The position numbers and the translations under genes were made by a program. The notes beneath the pieces are model-generated. The model was not told the DNA's origin. It saw nothing but the letters and a program-made list of their open reading frames with translations, and ran no database searches. Positions 54,070-64,000 of a stretch of DNA of 64,000 nucleotides are shown here, one piece after another (the first letter of the stretch is position 1; the number at the start of each line of letters is the position of its first letter). Origin of the DNA: Toxorhynchites rutilus septentrionalis (Eukaryota; Arthropoda; Insecta; Diptera; Culicidae); contig NC_073746.1 of NCBI RefSeq assembly GCF_029784135.1, forward strand, positions 261,059,598 through 261,123,597. Direction: 5' to 3'.

Positions 54070-57000
54070 ACATTATCCAAACTGACATATTGTTGCTGAT
54101 TGAACTGAATATTAATAAGAGAGAAGTAAATTAGTGAGAAAACACCGTACCGTACTTTTGTGTTCTTATACTAGACATATAAAGACATAGATAGAGAAAG
54201 ACGATAATCGTCATAAAGGTCTTCGATGTGATTGAAATAGAGTAGGATTCTCACATCTGGGGGAAAAATATAGCTAAAGGGAGTAAGTAAGGGAGTAAAA
54301 AACTTGAAAATGCCGAAAAAATAAAAAAAATGGATAAAACTGTGAAAATCGAAAAAAAAACTGGAGATTTTTTTTTTGCTGAGATACTTGAATAAAACTG
54401 GCAATATTCAGGAAAAACTGGAAGGTTGGCAACCCTGCGTATAAAACAAATCTTAGAGAATTTTAGATTCGATTGGTATGGCAATCATAGAAATCCATTT
54501 GCACCAAAATTGGTGTTAACGTTAAAACTATTCCATGAAAACGTGAGATTTTTATTCTGTTTGACCTTTCTGGAAAAACGCAGTCCAAGGTCAAAAACGT
54601 ACCAATATTTTTATCGGCTTCTACATGTAGAGTAAAATTACGCAAACGATTCATGGTTGCTCGAATTCATTGATTTGATGGCAAATCAAATTAAACATTA
54701 AACAAATGACAGCTATCGAAAAGTGTTGCCAACTTAAAGTTCTATATTTCACCAATTCGGGATACAGCAAATTGATGCCATCGTTAGAACATAATGGATT
54801 CCTTTTTACTACACATTACGTTAAAACGCATAAGATGATAGAATTTGATGACAAATACGACATAACACTCCCTGCTGTGAAAAGTAACAGAGAGTGATTA
54901 CGAAAGGGGCACTTTACTTCACTTTGACCATGTAACAATTATGAAACGAACGTTCATAATTATGCCATAATATGATAATCAGCATGATGAAATAGGAACC
55001 GTATCCCGATGCAGTGCTGTATATACGGGTTTCTGCCGGCGTGGGTTTATGAAACGGATTCAGCGCCAGAAGAACAGAATTCCATTAGGTATATCTTCTG
55101 CTCTGCCGGTTCCACCGACATAACCCAGGAAGCTGGAAGTGTATCCATCCACTGGTAAGCTGTGCATTGCGACATCCGGTACCTATTTTTATACGCCGCA
55201 GAGTTTGCACATTCAAACTCACATTCCGATCCACATTTCATGAATATTTCATGGTTATGATTAGATTATGAAACGCAGAGCACGATTCTCCATCCTGGCT
55301 CGGTACAACTGGTTCTCTCGTTTCACGTTCGGAACGGCAAGGGTTACGCTCCTGGCCACTGTTGAGTTCTGGAGTGGAAGATTTCTGTGAAATTGTGGTT
55401 AATTTATTAATATTGAATGTAAGAGCAACCTTTCCGAATTTTCAATCCTTGTAACTATAGTGGTCTGCACTACGAGAGTAAAATTTCATAGATGTTTCTC
55501 AGAGCGAAATAATACAGTGGAAAATGTTTCTGACCTCAGTTTATGCCCAACGTCCAGATAACATTATTTTTACCGACAATGTGGTAAACCAAACAAAATA
55601 TTACAATGGGTGACCAATAGCAATATAGGGGTAACTCGTCAATGCAACTTGCTATCCTAAATATTGCATAACAATGAACCGTTTTTCAATTGCAATGATA
55701 TTTAGTGGATTTCGTGGAATTTTCTGTTGCTCCGTGATGGAAACATGCTTAAATAACTCTTTAAAAAAAAACATGAATTCGACACATGGTTCATGTGTTC
55801 TCAACATACCGTTGAAACTGAAACAATATTCACAATGTGAAGGTGAATATTGATTTGATGGCGGAACCAAGCCACCATCCTTTATCCAACAGACAATCAA
55901 CAGATGCCACGCCAGTCTGTCTTCTATATCTTATTGGCACCCGGTGGAGCCTGCGCAAGGTTCAGTCCGTTCCGAATTGCGTTCACATGTAGCATTCCCA
56001 AATTATGGTACCAATAATACCCACAATGGTCGTGAGTATGCAACATTGCTACTAAAAGTTTCTCCATTTCATTTTCCAATCCAGTTCCGAATGCAATTTA
56101 TTAATTCAACTTACATAACGTTCTGTTTTGTGTTGCGTTCAGTCAGCTGTGTGTTTCATTTTTGCCGGTTTCGGCAAGGCGGCAGCATTTGTTTTGCTCT
56201 CTAGTTTTCCAGCGGATCGATACCGGTATACTCAGCCGTGGGAACCGAAAGCAGAACATAGGGGAGGGCAACGGAGAAGGGTTGCGAGATAACCGAGTGT
56301 TACGTAAGATGAGAAGAAAGACACCTCTCGCCGAACAGAAGTCTAGCGCCAGTGTCAAGTGCAGACTGCCAGCCAAGCATTCGGGTTATGCGGAATATGT
56401 TAAGGTGTGCGATAGAGTTTCGTCGGCACAAACAATGCCAGGCATGTTGCATTCGGATAGAATATCAACGATCGTGGAACGGAATGAAAAATCACTATCC
56501 GACGATATATTTTCCTTCAGTGGAATTTATCGCGCTGAAAATTGCAACAGAGACGAGTTATAAATTCATGCGTGAGAGTTGATAGAGCGACATGTGCTGC
56601 CTGGTAGGAGAGGAAATAAATTCACGTTTCCCAGTGATCTATGCTTGAAATGAGTGTAAACATCCTTGTACGGATACAATTCCAACATTTTTTGACGTGG
56701 GACTACGTCTAACAGGAACATATGAGGTCTAAAATGAAAACCTAAACACAGAACATGTGGTAAAAAACTAGAAGTGTGTTATATATGTGATACAACCGCA
56801 TGATGGACGTTGGACTAACGTTGGCTCAATAAGTAACAAGCATATAACTCTTAGACATTTACAAAGAAAGAAAAAGAATTATTAACGTTCAAAGGAGGTA
56901 TCGATTTCTCCTCGGAAATACGTGGTCTGTTCAAAAAGTATCGCGACTTTCAAATTTACGCGGGTTACGTATATTCGATTCTAAATTTTTTGTGGCATTA

Positions 57001-57165
57001 TGTAGGCACTCATGTCTCTCACTTATGCTGACAGGTACGGCTATTTTGAATGTTCAATTAATTTTGGACAACTGCTTTTCCTACACGTGTTTTGGTTCAT
57101 CTTCGATTATTATTACACTGCTTTCACCAATATAATTTCTTTAATATGAAATATTCACTACTCTT
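54070..57165. other. No assignable gene
   Basis: AAACTGGAAGGTTGGCAACC at 54416 looks like another CAGGGTTGCC-type hAT terminus without a matching partner. GC-richer patches at 55030-55390 and 56160-56560 contain open frames (up to 133 codons) without any recognised domain. A palindromic ACGTAG-type motif lies at 56692-56710. Nothing further assigned. Confidence 0.35.
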
Positions 57166-57167
57166 GA

Positions 57168-57432
57168 ATGGCGTTAACGTTCCTCGTGGAATTTTTGCCG
57201 TCTCAACGTATGCATTAACTAGCGTCATTTAGTAATACTTAGTTGAGATTTCTTTAGCCAAATAACACGCCTTGAATGTATTCCGAGGGGCAAGCTCTAG
57301 AATACGCGTGACCACAGTGCAAGTCGAAGGAAATTTCTTTGACGAAAAATCTTCCGGCCAGAACGTGAATCAAACTCGAACACCCGGCATGATAATGTGA
57401 GATGCTAATCACTCGGCCACGGGTGAACCAAC
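57168..57432 (-). mobile_element. tRNA-derived SINE, copy 4
   Basis: Inverse of the other copies: on the minus strand, GTGGCCGAGTGATTAGCATC, TTCGAGTTTGATTCACG (degraded B box), GACTTGCACTGTGGTCACGC, CTAGAGCTTGCCCC, GGCGTGTTATTTGGC and GACGCTAGTTAATGC are in order. The A and B boxes have several changes, so it is old. Confidence 0.75.
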
Positions 57433-57589
57433 TACACCATTTCCTATTAAAATATCATGAGATAAACAATAATAATAATAATAATTGTGAAATGTAAAGC
57501 GTAATCTAAACACCCCAATTGCCACGTTTTGATTGGCCCGATTTGTGCTTCTCAAATTGTGCCGTCAAAAAGAGCAACCAGAGTAACAG

Positions 57590-57900
57590 CGAAATGCTGG
57601 TTCCTCAACACAGACTTTAAATCCAAGGAGCCTAGGGAAATCGACATTACAATTGCATATTGCACGCCGGAGGTATTTTTGTTCCCACCGAAATGTGTTT
57701 TCTTAACACAAACTTTAAAACTAAGGTGCCTTAGGAATCCGGAACTGCAAACATTATGAACTTTTAAGTTAAAAGCCTCTATAATACAATAAACTAACAA
57801 ACTGCAAATACATGCTGGTTGGGAAGAGGGGGGGGGGGTTTGTTCCCACCGAAATGTGTTTTCCTAACACAGACCTCAAAATCAAGGATCTTTCCCCTTG
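57590..57900 (+). repeat. Three imperfect short repeats
   Basis: A block like GTTCCCACCGAAATGTGTTT, CTTAACACA, ACTTTAAAACTAAGG occurs at about 57590 (diverged), 57680 and 57840. A poly-G run sits at 57828-57838. Confidence 0.5.
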
Positions 57901-59149
57901 CTATAAACAGTAGAAATCAGAAGCTTTTGGAGAACATTCTGCCAAGTCCTCGTCCAACCATAACTACAAAAGTCTTTTCCAAACCAGAAAAGCCAAATGT
58001 GAAAATGAACTTGACTTCACTTCACTTCACTTTGGCATTCATCATTGATTGGGGTAGTGCTAACCAAGGCTCTGCAGGTCCAGATGAGGTTATGTTGAGA
58101 AACCTGACCTACATTGGAAAAAAGTCTTATTGAAACTTTACAATGAGGTATGGTCCAGCGGGAATATTCTCAATTGCTGGAAAGAAGGTTTGATAGTTTC
58201 ACTTCTGAACCCAGACAAAAACCAACATCTTCTGGACAATTTTCGACCTATAACTCTTTTGAGTTGTGTTGGAAAATGTCTATAAAAGATAGTGAATCGA
58301 CTCTCAAAGACTTTCTTAGAGTCTAATAAGCTGCTTCATACAAGACAGTTCGCTTTTCGTGCGGGAAAATGCATAGGAGATCACCTCGAAAAATTGGAGG
58401 CTCTTGTACATGGCGTCATCGAAAAAGATCACTGAGTAAGGCATTTGATCGAGCATTGAAGTACCCAGTATTGAAGAGTCTCTTCGACTTGGACTTCGAC
58501 CGTGGAAGAATAGGTTTTTATATTAAAAGTTTCCTAGAATATAGAACCTTTAGAACCATAGTCAACAACACAAAATGTACACTAAAAATCCAAGAAAATG
58601 GAATTCCCCAAGGCTCGGGTATATCACCAACCCACTTCTTGGTTATTAATCCCAATCAAATTCCAGATAACGTAAAAATCCTTGTCTATGCAGATGACAT
58701 TTTGCTAGGTTCAGTTAGTGTCGCCGTATCAGCAACAAGGGAAAGACTTCAGAGAGCAATTGATTCCGGTTTCGGAATATCTCCGGAAAAACCTAAAGTT
58801 CTTCATACATGTAGTCCCAAAACTCACTTCAAAATTTCCAACCCCAAAATTTTCGAAACCCAAATGCTCTCAGTCAAAACTTCTCAAATACTCGGAGTAA
58901 CCTTTGACAAGAGACTTAGTTTCATGCCACATACTCAGACGGTCGAAAAAGAAGCCCGAAATATATTAAATCTATTGAAGGCAATTTGTGGCAACATAGC
59001 TTCCGGACATAGGAAGGCTTTTCTAAAGATAGTAAACACTTGGTTAATTCCAAAAATTCTGTATGGAGTAAGCATTTTCAGCTGAGGTGGCGAAAAACCA
59101 CTAATACGATCAACCGGTATATATAGGATTGGGGAAAAAGAAATGTCGT

Positions 59150-59697
59150 ATTTCTGATCGAAATTTGACGCTTTATTTAACATACTTAAAATTATCCAAT
59201 TTAAGTCAAATATGCGCCGTTTTGTTCGCAAACTTGTTGCCAATTAGAAGGCAACTTCATTATCCCCCCCTTATAACCCCCCCTCCTTATTTGCAAAAAA
59301 CTCAGACAGCCAGTTTTCGCAAGCCTCTTTTGAGGCCAACTTAGTATCACCAAGAGCGTTTTGCATGGATCGGAAGAGATGTTAATCACTTGGAGCCAGG
59401 TCCGGACTATACGATGTGTGCAATAGGACATCCCATCCGAGCTCCCGTAGCTTCTGGCGGGTCATCAAAGATGTGTGAGGCCGAGCGTTGTCCTGGTGAA
59501 AAACAACACCATTCCTATTGATTATTTCTGGCCGCTTCTGGCCAATCGCCTGCTTCAAACGGTCAAGCTGCTCACAGTAGAGAACCGAGTTGAGGGTCTG
59601 GCCATAGTTGAGCAGCTCATAGTGGATGATTCCCTTCCAATCCCACCAAACACTTCCTGGCCGTCAATCCGGGCTTGGCGATGGTTTTGGCCGGCCT
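59150..59697 (-). pseudogene. mariner transposase, minus-strand C-terminal half
   Basis: The minus strand encodes the C-terminal half of the same transposase, from the region of GKEWESY-type sequence through HQDNARPHTS to the end LPSNWQQVCEQNGAYL, which the plus copy lacks. Two frame disruptions are visible around 59270 and 59360. Together with the plus copy it forms the inverted-repeat structure. Confidence 0.75.
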
Positions 59698-59699
59698 CT

Positions 59700-60389
59700 A
59701 ATAAAAAATAAATATAATAAAATCGTTGAAATCATCCAAGTAGACCGGCATGTGAGCACTCGCTCGATTGGCCAGGAACTGGGTAGAGACCATAAAACCG
59801 TTTGGAACCATTTACAGATTGGATTCCAAAAAAAAAAAACTGGATGTATGGGTGCCACACGAGTTGACGCAAAAAAATCTTTTAGACCGAATCAACGCCT
59901 GCGATGCACTTCTGAAACGAAACGAACTCGACCCATTTTTGAAGAAGATGGTGACTGGTGATGAAAAGTAGATCACGTACGACAACCTAAAGCAAAAAAG
60001 TCGTGGTCGAAGCGCGGTGAGCCGGCCCAAACCATCGCCAAGCCCGGATTGACGGCCAGGAAGTGTTTGGTGGGATTGGAAGGGAATCATCCACTATGAG
60101 CTGCTCAACTATGGCCAGACCCTCAACTGGGTTCTCTACTGTGAGCAGCTTGACCGTTTGAAGCAGGCGATTGGCCAGAAGCGGCCAGAAATAATCAATA
60201 GGAATGGTGTTGTTTTTCACCAGGACAACGCTCGGCCTCACACATCTTTGATGACCCGCCAGAAGCTACGGGAGCTCGGATGGGATGTCCTATTGCACAC
60301 ATCGTATAGTCCGGACCTGGCTCCAAGTGATTAACATCTCTTCCGGTCCATGCAAAACGCTCTTGGTGATACTAAGTTGGCTCCAAAAT

Positions 60390-60395
<6 letters not shown>
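59700..60395 (+). pseudogene. mariner transposase, plus-strand partial copy
   Basis: It contains a DNA-binding segment (STRSIGQELGRDHKTVWNHL), then WVPHELTQKNLLDRINACDA, the first catalytic block TGDEK, HQDNARPHTS and YSPDLAPSD. There are 34 residues between the second and third Asp, making it DD34D mariner. It is broken by a frameshift at the poly-A after LDSKK-type sequence (59828), a TAG in place of the Trp after TGDEK, a frame change near 60030, and TAA right after APSD. The extreme N-terminus and last ~60 residues are missing. Confidence 0.85.

Positions 60396-60397
<2 letters not shown>

Positions 60398-60424
<27 letters not shown>
60398..60424. repeat. (AT)n microsatellite
   Basis: About 13 uninterrupted AT units inside the fold-back mariner, just left of its right TIR. 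Confidence 0.95.
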
Positions 60425-60425
<1 letters not shown>

Positions 60426-61382
60426 TGACTATATACGACATTTCTTTTTTCCCAACCCAATAATAAGGCAATAAAACTAGCCACCGGTGCCTTTGTTACA
60501 AGTCCTACTCTAGCTGTTATGGCAGAGAGTGGATAGCTACCATTCGATCGACTCGTTACGTAGATTGTAACTGATAGAGTTACCGTTCAATTCCTGACCG
60601 CGACAACGATGTCCCATTAATATCTCGGGCATAGAACACGAATCAGGATCTTTCCGATACATGTGTACATTCGACGGTCATGGAAAGCAATTGAAATGTA
60701 AAACCGTCGGATGTAAACCTTGATTTACTTAAGAAGGTTCGCGCAGAAGATCTCCAATCTAAAGTAAAAGCCTGTTTCAATCACCTCGTAGAAACAAAAT
60801 TCCAGATTGATCATTAAGTTTACACTGGTGGTTCAGTTAGCACGGATGGTTGTGGAATTTTCGAAAAACCTATACACTGGTAGTTTCTCGTTTCTTTTCA
60901 AATGTACAATTTTTAGCGCAGAAGCTTTTTCGTTTCTCATCACTACCCAACAGTGCACATATGATTCTCTTCCTACTGTTATATTTTCTGTTTCCGCGAG
61001 CTGTCTCCAGGCTCTTCAAAAAGGTAAAACCCTTCACCTTCACTTCATGAATCACTCAAACAGAAGAAGCAGCTTCTAATAAAAATATCACCTTCTGTTG
61101 GGTTCCCGGTCATACCGGAATTCCCGGAAATACTGCCGCCGACAAATTAGCCGGCAGTGGTAGTACCCAAGACCCCCTAATATTCCCATTCCTCGCTCTG
61201 ATGTGAAACTTTGGGTAAAATATCAGATCCGCCATAGTTGGGACATAGCCTGGATAAACAGTAGAACAAGTTTTCTTCAAAAAATTAAAAACGCCACTCT
61301 TCCATGACAGAAATAACAGTAAGGAAAGACGGCTTCTCACCCTCTTCAAATCGGCCACACCAAAGTCACTCATACTTATCTA

Positions 61383-61779
61383 CAGGCAAACCTTTTTTTG
61401 TGCGGGGGATAGAGACCGGACAAAAAAGTCGCATAGAAAAAAAAAGTGAAAAACTTCACCAGCAGCTTCAAAACATCGTGTTCGGTACACATTTTGAAAA
61501 AAAAACTTTTTTGTGCATAAACCGCATAAAAAAAGTTTCCTCCAAGAAAATAACTCAAATCCACGCCATTCACCGTTCAATTTTTTTTTTCGGTTGTGAG
61601 TGGCTGTTTTGTGCTTTTAGTTGCATGTCGAAACGTGTTGCTGTTAGAAATCATGTCATGCAAAAACTTAGAAAAACTTAGAGCATTTGAAAACCGCACA
61701 AGAACAGAAAATCGCACAACAAAAAATCGCACAACAAAAATCGCACAACAAAAAATTCGCACAAAAACAGATTTTTCTG
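61383..61779. mobile_element. pogo-like MITE, copy 2, inserted in the LINE
   Basis: Begins CAGGCAAACCTTTTTTTGTG and ends, inverted, CAGAAAAATCTGTTTTTGTG, with TA at 61381-61382 and 61780-61781. It is homologous to 45694-46257 but shorter. The LINE text rejoins across it. Confidence 0.78.
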
Positions 61780-61929
61780 TACTCTGAAGGAAAGAAAAAC
61801 CTCTGTGCTCTTGCAATGAAACCCACATTCCTGTAAGTCTCTTAGTACTGGATTGTCAACATACAAAGGACAAAGAATTTAAAATAATTTAGGACAGAAC
61901 TTAAAAGGTTTCTAAGTAACGATTTGATA

Positions 61930-62105
61930 TATCGATCATCTGAATCGGTTTAGTGGTTCAAAAGTTATAAAATTTTGAAAACCTTGAAAAAAATGGTCAC
62001 CCTAACGAAAGAAAAAAAAAATACTGGTCTAATGTTTCGCGATATACAACAAAATTACCACTTTTGACGAAAATCTGAGAACCACTATATCGGTTTGACA
62101 TGGTA
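61930..62105 (-). repeat. Fragment of the 44190-45070 repeat family
   Basis: The inverse carries GTTAGGGTGACCATTTTTTT, AACTTTTGAACCACTAAACC and GATCGATATATCAAATC, as at 44345-44470. The remaining part matches 44230-44290 (TTCTCAGATTTTCGT). Confidence 0.5.
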
Positions 62106-62431
62106 TGGCTGAATACTTCCGTTCACATATTTTGAAAGTCCTAGGCATCATACCAAACGTAAAAGGACCATTAAATTTACTTGTAACGAAGAACATAATC
62201 TATCCCAATGCATTATTTGACCTTACATGGGATTTTTTCAAACCCTTTACTCACAAAGCAAATATTTTGAATTCAATTGAATTCGGAAATTGTTTCATAC
62301 AATCATTAATTGAATCAATACAAACAAATTATTATTAAGCCACCTATTGTTATTGCGGTAGTGGTCCCCATTTGAGAAAAATTTGTGAATCAGGCCATGC
62401 TGACAAGACGTTAAGCCAAAACATATAAATA
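62106..62431. other. Unassigned
   Basis: A 77-codon open frame at 62105-62338 has no recognisable domain. Confidence 0.3.
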
Positions 62432-62694
62432 AATTGAGGGGCTTAGAATGCAAGGGGTGTAAGTGACTTGATCGATATCTCTTCATCAACTTTTTCTTTA
62501 GTTAATAACTCAATTGCAAAAACGTTCCAATTTAAGTTTGCTATAGAATCTGATAGGTGAGGTTCTGACCTATCTTCCACATTGTCAAATACAGCTGGGA
62601 ATGTATTTGAGGCTAAGTTATGGCCAAAAGAGAGAGTCGATGTAGAGAAATCGATCAAATCACTTACACCCCTTTCATTCTAAGCTCCTCAATT
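62432..62694. mobile_element. MITE with ~35-bp TIRs
   Basis: AATTGAGGGGCTTAGAATGC plus AAGGGGTGTAAGTGA at the left is inverted at the right as TCACTTACACCCC plus TTTCATTCTAAGCTCCTCAA. Two or three differences in 35 bases. Length about 263 bp; the target duplication is unclear. Confidence 0.8.
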
Positions 62695-63667
62695 GTTATT
62701 GCGGGCAAATGAATCGAATATGTCTTCCTAAAAGCTATCGATCTTCGTGTGTGATTGTCCTTATATCCTTATATTCTCCTTTTCCTTTTCCTTCGCGAGA
62801 AATCAAATCCCTTCTTACTCACAATAGAATAAGGTGAAATGTAAATACATGTTAGATATAAGATAGGCTTAAGAATTGAGTATGATGAATGTGAGTGCGA
62901 ATGTGAGTGTGAACATTGTCAACATATCCTTATATCCCATCCTTTTCCTGAAACAAAATGTCACCCTTCTAAACTCGAGCAAGCCGCGAGTAATCGGTTC
63001 TCTACTTCATTAACATTAGAATTAATAAAAAATGTTTATATATACTAGTAACTATACAGATAGGAGTTTGGCTCCTTTAAACTTATGTAACTGAGCCTGT
63101 AAAAATAAACGATTTAATAAAAAAAAATGAATCGATTTAAAATAAACAAGGCTTTAATTCAAAATTTACACATAACACGGCGGATACCTCAAAAATGGCC
63201 CGATATTTTTAAGCAAAAAAAAATAAATTGTGTTGATTCAAGCAAAAATTTACATTTCAAATCGAACTATTGGTAATGAAAAGCGGGCTTTTTTCTATTC
63301 CGCGTGCTTCAATAAAGGTTCTTCTGTGTTCCGTCCCTTCGCATCTGGCCGCTGCCAATTGCACAATGAATCAATTTTGTTTTCCCCCAGGGTGGAGCGT
63401 TTCGCGGCGGCAGTTCACTCCACCGCCGCTCATGGTTATGCATATTTTCGTTCACCTTTTTGCAGATGCAGTCCGGCGGCGGTTGATTTATGGGTCGGTG
63501 AAGCGTTCAATCGTATTGCACTTTCATTTGCAAGTCGATATGTAGGCCCCGGATGGGATGAGAGAACGATGGCGTCAGACATCCAATCAGAGTTCGGTCG
63601 ATTGTGTGGCGGATGATTGGAAGGGAGAGAAAGATGAAACAACAAACTAACTCGAATGAAAACATAC
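62695..63667. other. Unassigned, GC-rich from about 63290
   Basis: Sequence from about 63290 to 63620 is GC-rich and open in two plus frames (128 and 91 codons), but neither shows a known domain. It may be promoter/5' UTR or intron of the minus-strand candidate to its right. Confidence 0.3.
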
Positions 63668-63783
63668 GAGGATGGTGCAATACTGTTGCTCTGCTGCTCT
63701 CGAAGGCTAGCGAGCTGTTGAGCGGTGATGACTCCGTTTCGATAAACGCTTTGACTGGTGGGTGACAGGAAGGTTGCGGCCAT
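63668..63783 (-). CDS. Candidate first coding exon, Ser/Thr/Gln-rich N-terminus (unidentified)
   Basis: On the minus strand ATG at 63783-63781 (context ATTACAATGG) opens 38 codons plus two bases, starting MAATFLSPTSQSVYRNGVIT and continuing AQQLASLREQQ. It ends at a consensus donor, CCATCCTC|GTATGT. The peptide is polar and glutamine/serine-rich, as in disordered N-termini of regulatory or cytoskeletal proteins. No domain is recognised. The upstream sequence stays open in this frame, so the true exon could be longer. Downstream exons would lie to the left of 63668, but I could not identify one. Confidence 0.3.
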
Positions 63784-64000
63784 TGTAATGGGCAACCTTG
63801 ATGATGTAGTTTGGGGTTTGGCCGACGATGGTAAAATACGTAAGCAAATCGTAAAAATGTAACAGATAGTTTCCGAAGTTCTTTTGATAATAAAATATTA
63901 GCATGAGTTAGGCTTCAAGAGAGAAGACCAAAATACGCTTATATGCGAAAATATACGTAGGACTGTCTTGGATTACAATATAGAGCAATTCCAAATGAAA

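Larger units (their letters stand above)
59126..60460. mobile_element. Fold-back mariner (DD34D) inserted in the LINE
   Basis: Outer TIRs GGATTGGGGAAAAAGAAATG and, inverted at the right, TTGGGTTGGGAAAAAAGAAA lie next to TA. Between them are two partial mariner copies facing each other. The left one (59150-59697, minus) is the C-terminal half. The right one (59700-60395, plus) runs from the helix-turn-helix to near the C-terminus. Segments 59335-59697 and 60021-60381 are near-perfect inverted repeats of about 361 bp around a 323-bp loop. An (AT)n run replaces the right copy's 3' end. Confidence 0.8.
58000..61925 (+). mobile_element. Decayed I-like LINE, interrupted twice
   Basis: Reverse transcriptase, an RNase H domain and a C-terminal Cys/His-type region follow in the order expected of I-clade non-LTR elements. 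It is interrupted by a fold-back mariner (59126-60460) and a pogo-like MITE (61383-61779). The 5' part, including ORF1 and most of the endonuclease, is missing. The 3' edge near 61925 abuts another repeat. Confidence 0.75.
58080..61925 (+). pseudogene. I-like LINE reverse transcriptase/RNase H, multiply frameshifted
   Basis: RT blocks seen in successive frames are GPDEVMLRNL, GLIVSLLNPDKNQHLLDNFR, PITLLSCVGKC, RQFAFRAGK, IPQGSGISPTHFLVI and the catalytic LVYADDILL, then ILGVTFDKRLSFMPH and NTWLIPKILYGVSIFS. After the mariner the text resumes AIKLATGAFVTSPTLAVMAESG. RNase H starts VYTGGSVSTDGCGIF (60826) and continues to WVPGHTGIPGNTAADKLA near 61110. QIGHTKVTHTYL and, beyond the MITE, a C...H...C stretch ending near 61900 complete the C-terminus. 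There are many stops and frame changes. RNase H places it in I or a related RNase H-bearing clade. Confidence 0.75.

Noticed and set aside
56162..56563. 133-codon plus-strand frame
   Set aside because: Overlaps other frames, no domain, no supporting gene structure.
63230..63616. 128-codon plus-strand frame
   Set aside because: No domain; GC-rich region gives open frames on both strands.

Overview
This is eukaryotic, AT-rich, repeat-dominated DNA from an insect, most probably a culicine (Aedes-type) mosquito. The pointers are a complete five-exon cytochrome P450 of the mosquito CYP325 type, three copies of a Tc1/mariner-superfamily element with the DD37E triad known from mosquitoes, several tRNA-derived SINEs, Jockey-like and I-like LINE remains, and many short TTAA- or TA-flanked nonautonomous elements. 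The species call is inference. No bacterial-style operon, CRISPR array, rRNA or functional tRNA gene was seen.

Layout. 1-13.5 kb: mostly unassigned AT-rich DNA, a 1.15-kb element that is nearly one long palindrome (4897-6047), and two weak single-exon candidates (8938-9157 minus, 10017-10109 plus). 13.5-17 kb: a TTAA-flanked element (14333-16115) inserted in a repeat, with a second, uninterrupted copy of that repeat inside it. 17-24 kb: a TTAA-flanked element with another TTAA element nested in it, minisatellite-bearing repeats, an inverted copy of the 13.5-14.3 kb material and two SINEs. 24.5-31.6 kb: DD37E copy 1, a TTAA MITE, a ~143-bp tandem array, and DD37E copy 2 split by an LTR-plus-leader insertion resembling BEL/Pao. 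32.1-34.5 kb: the gene island, with the complete P450 on + and a possible C-terminal coding fragment on - upstream of it. 35-41 kb: more of the tandem repeat family with a nested TTAA MITE, then a Jockey-like LINE interrupted by DD37E copy 3. 41-57 kb: largely unassigned, with a pogo-like MITE, a nonautonomous hAT-type element carrying a SINE in its terminus, and a hAT-transposase-like fragment. 58-62 kb: an I-like LINE with RNase H, interrupted by a fold-back DD34D mariner and by a second pogo-like MITE. 62-64 kb: one long-TIR MITE and one weak coding exon at the right edge.

The P450 is the only complete host gene that can be defended. None of the transposase or reverse transcriptase copies is intact. 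The nesting orders insertions relative to one another: LINEs are older than the DNA elements inside them, and DD37E copy 2 is older than its LTR insertion. I did not find a convincing new biological system. The most unusual structures are the self-nested TTAA element, the palindromic element, the fold-back mariner and the LTR fragment that keeps an apparent target duplication despite lacking a 3' LTR.
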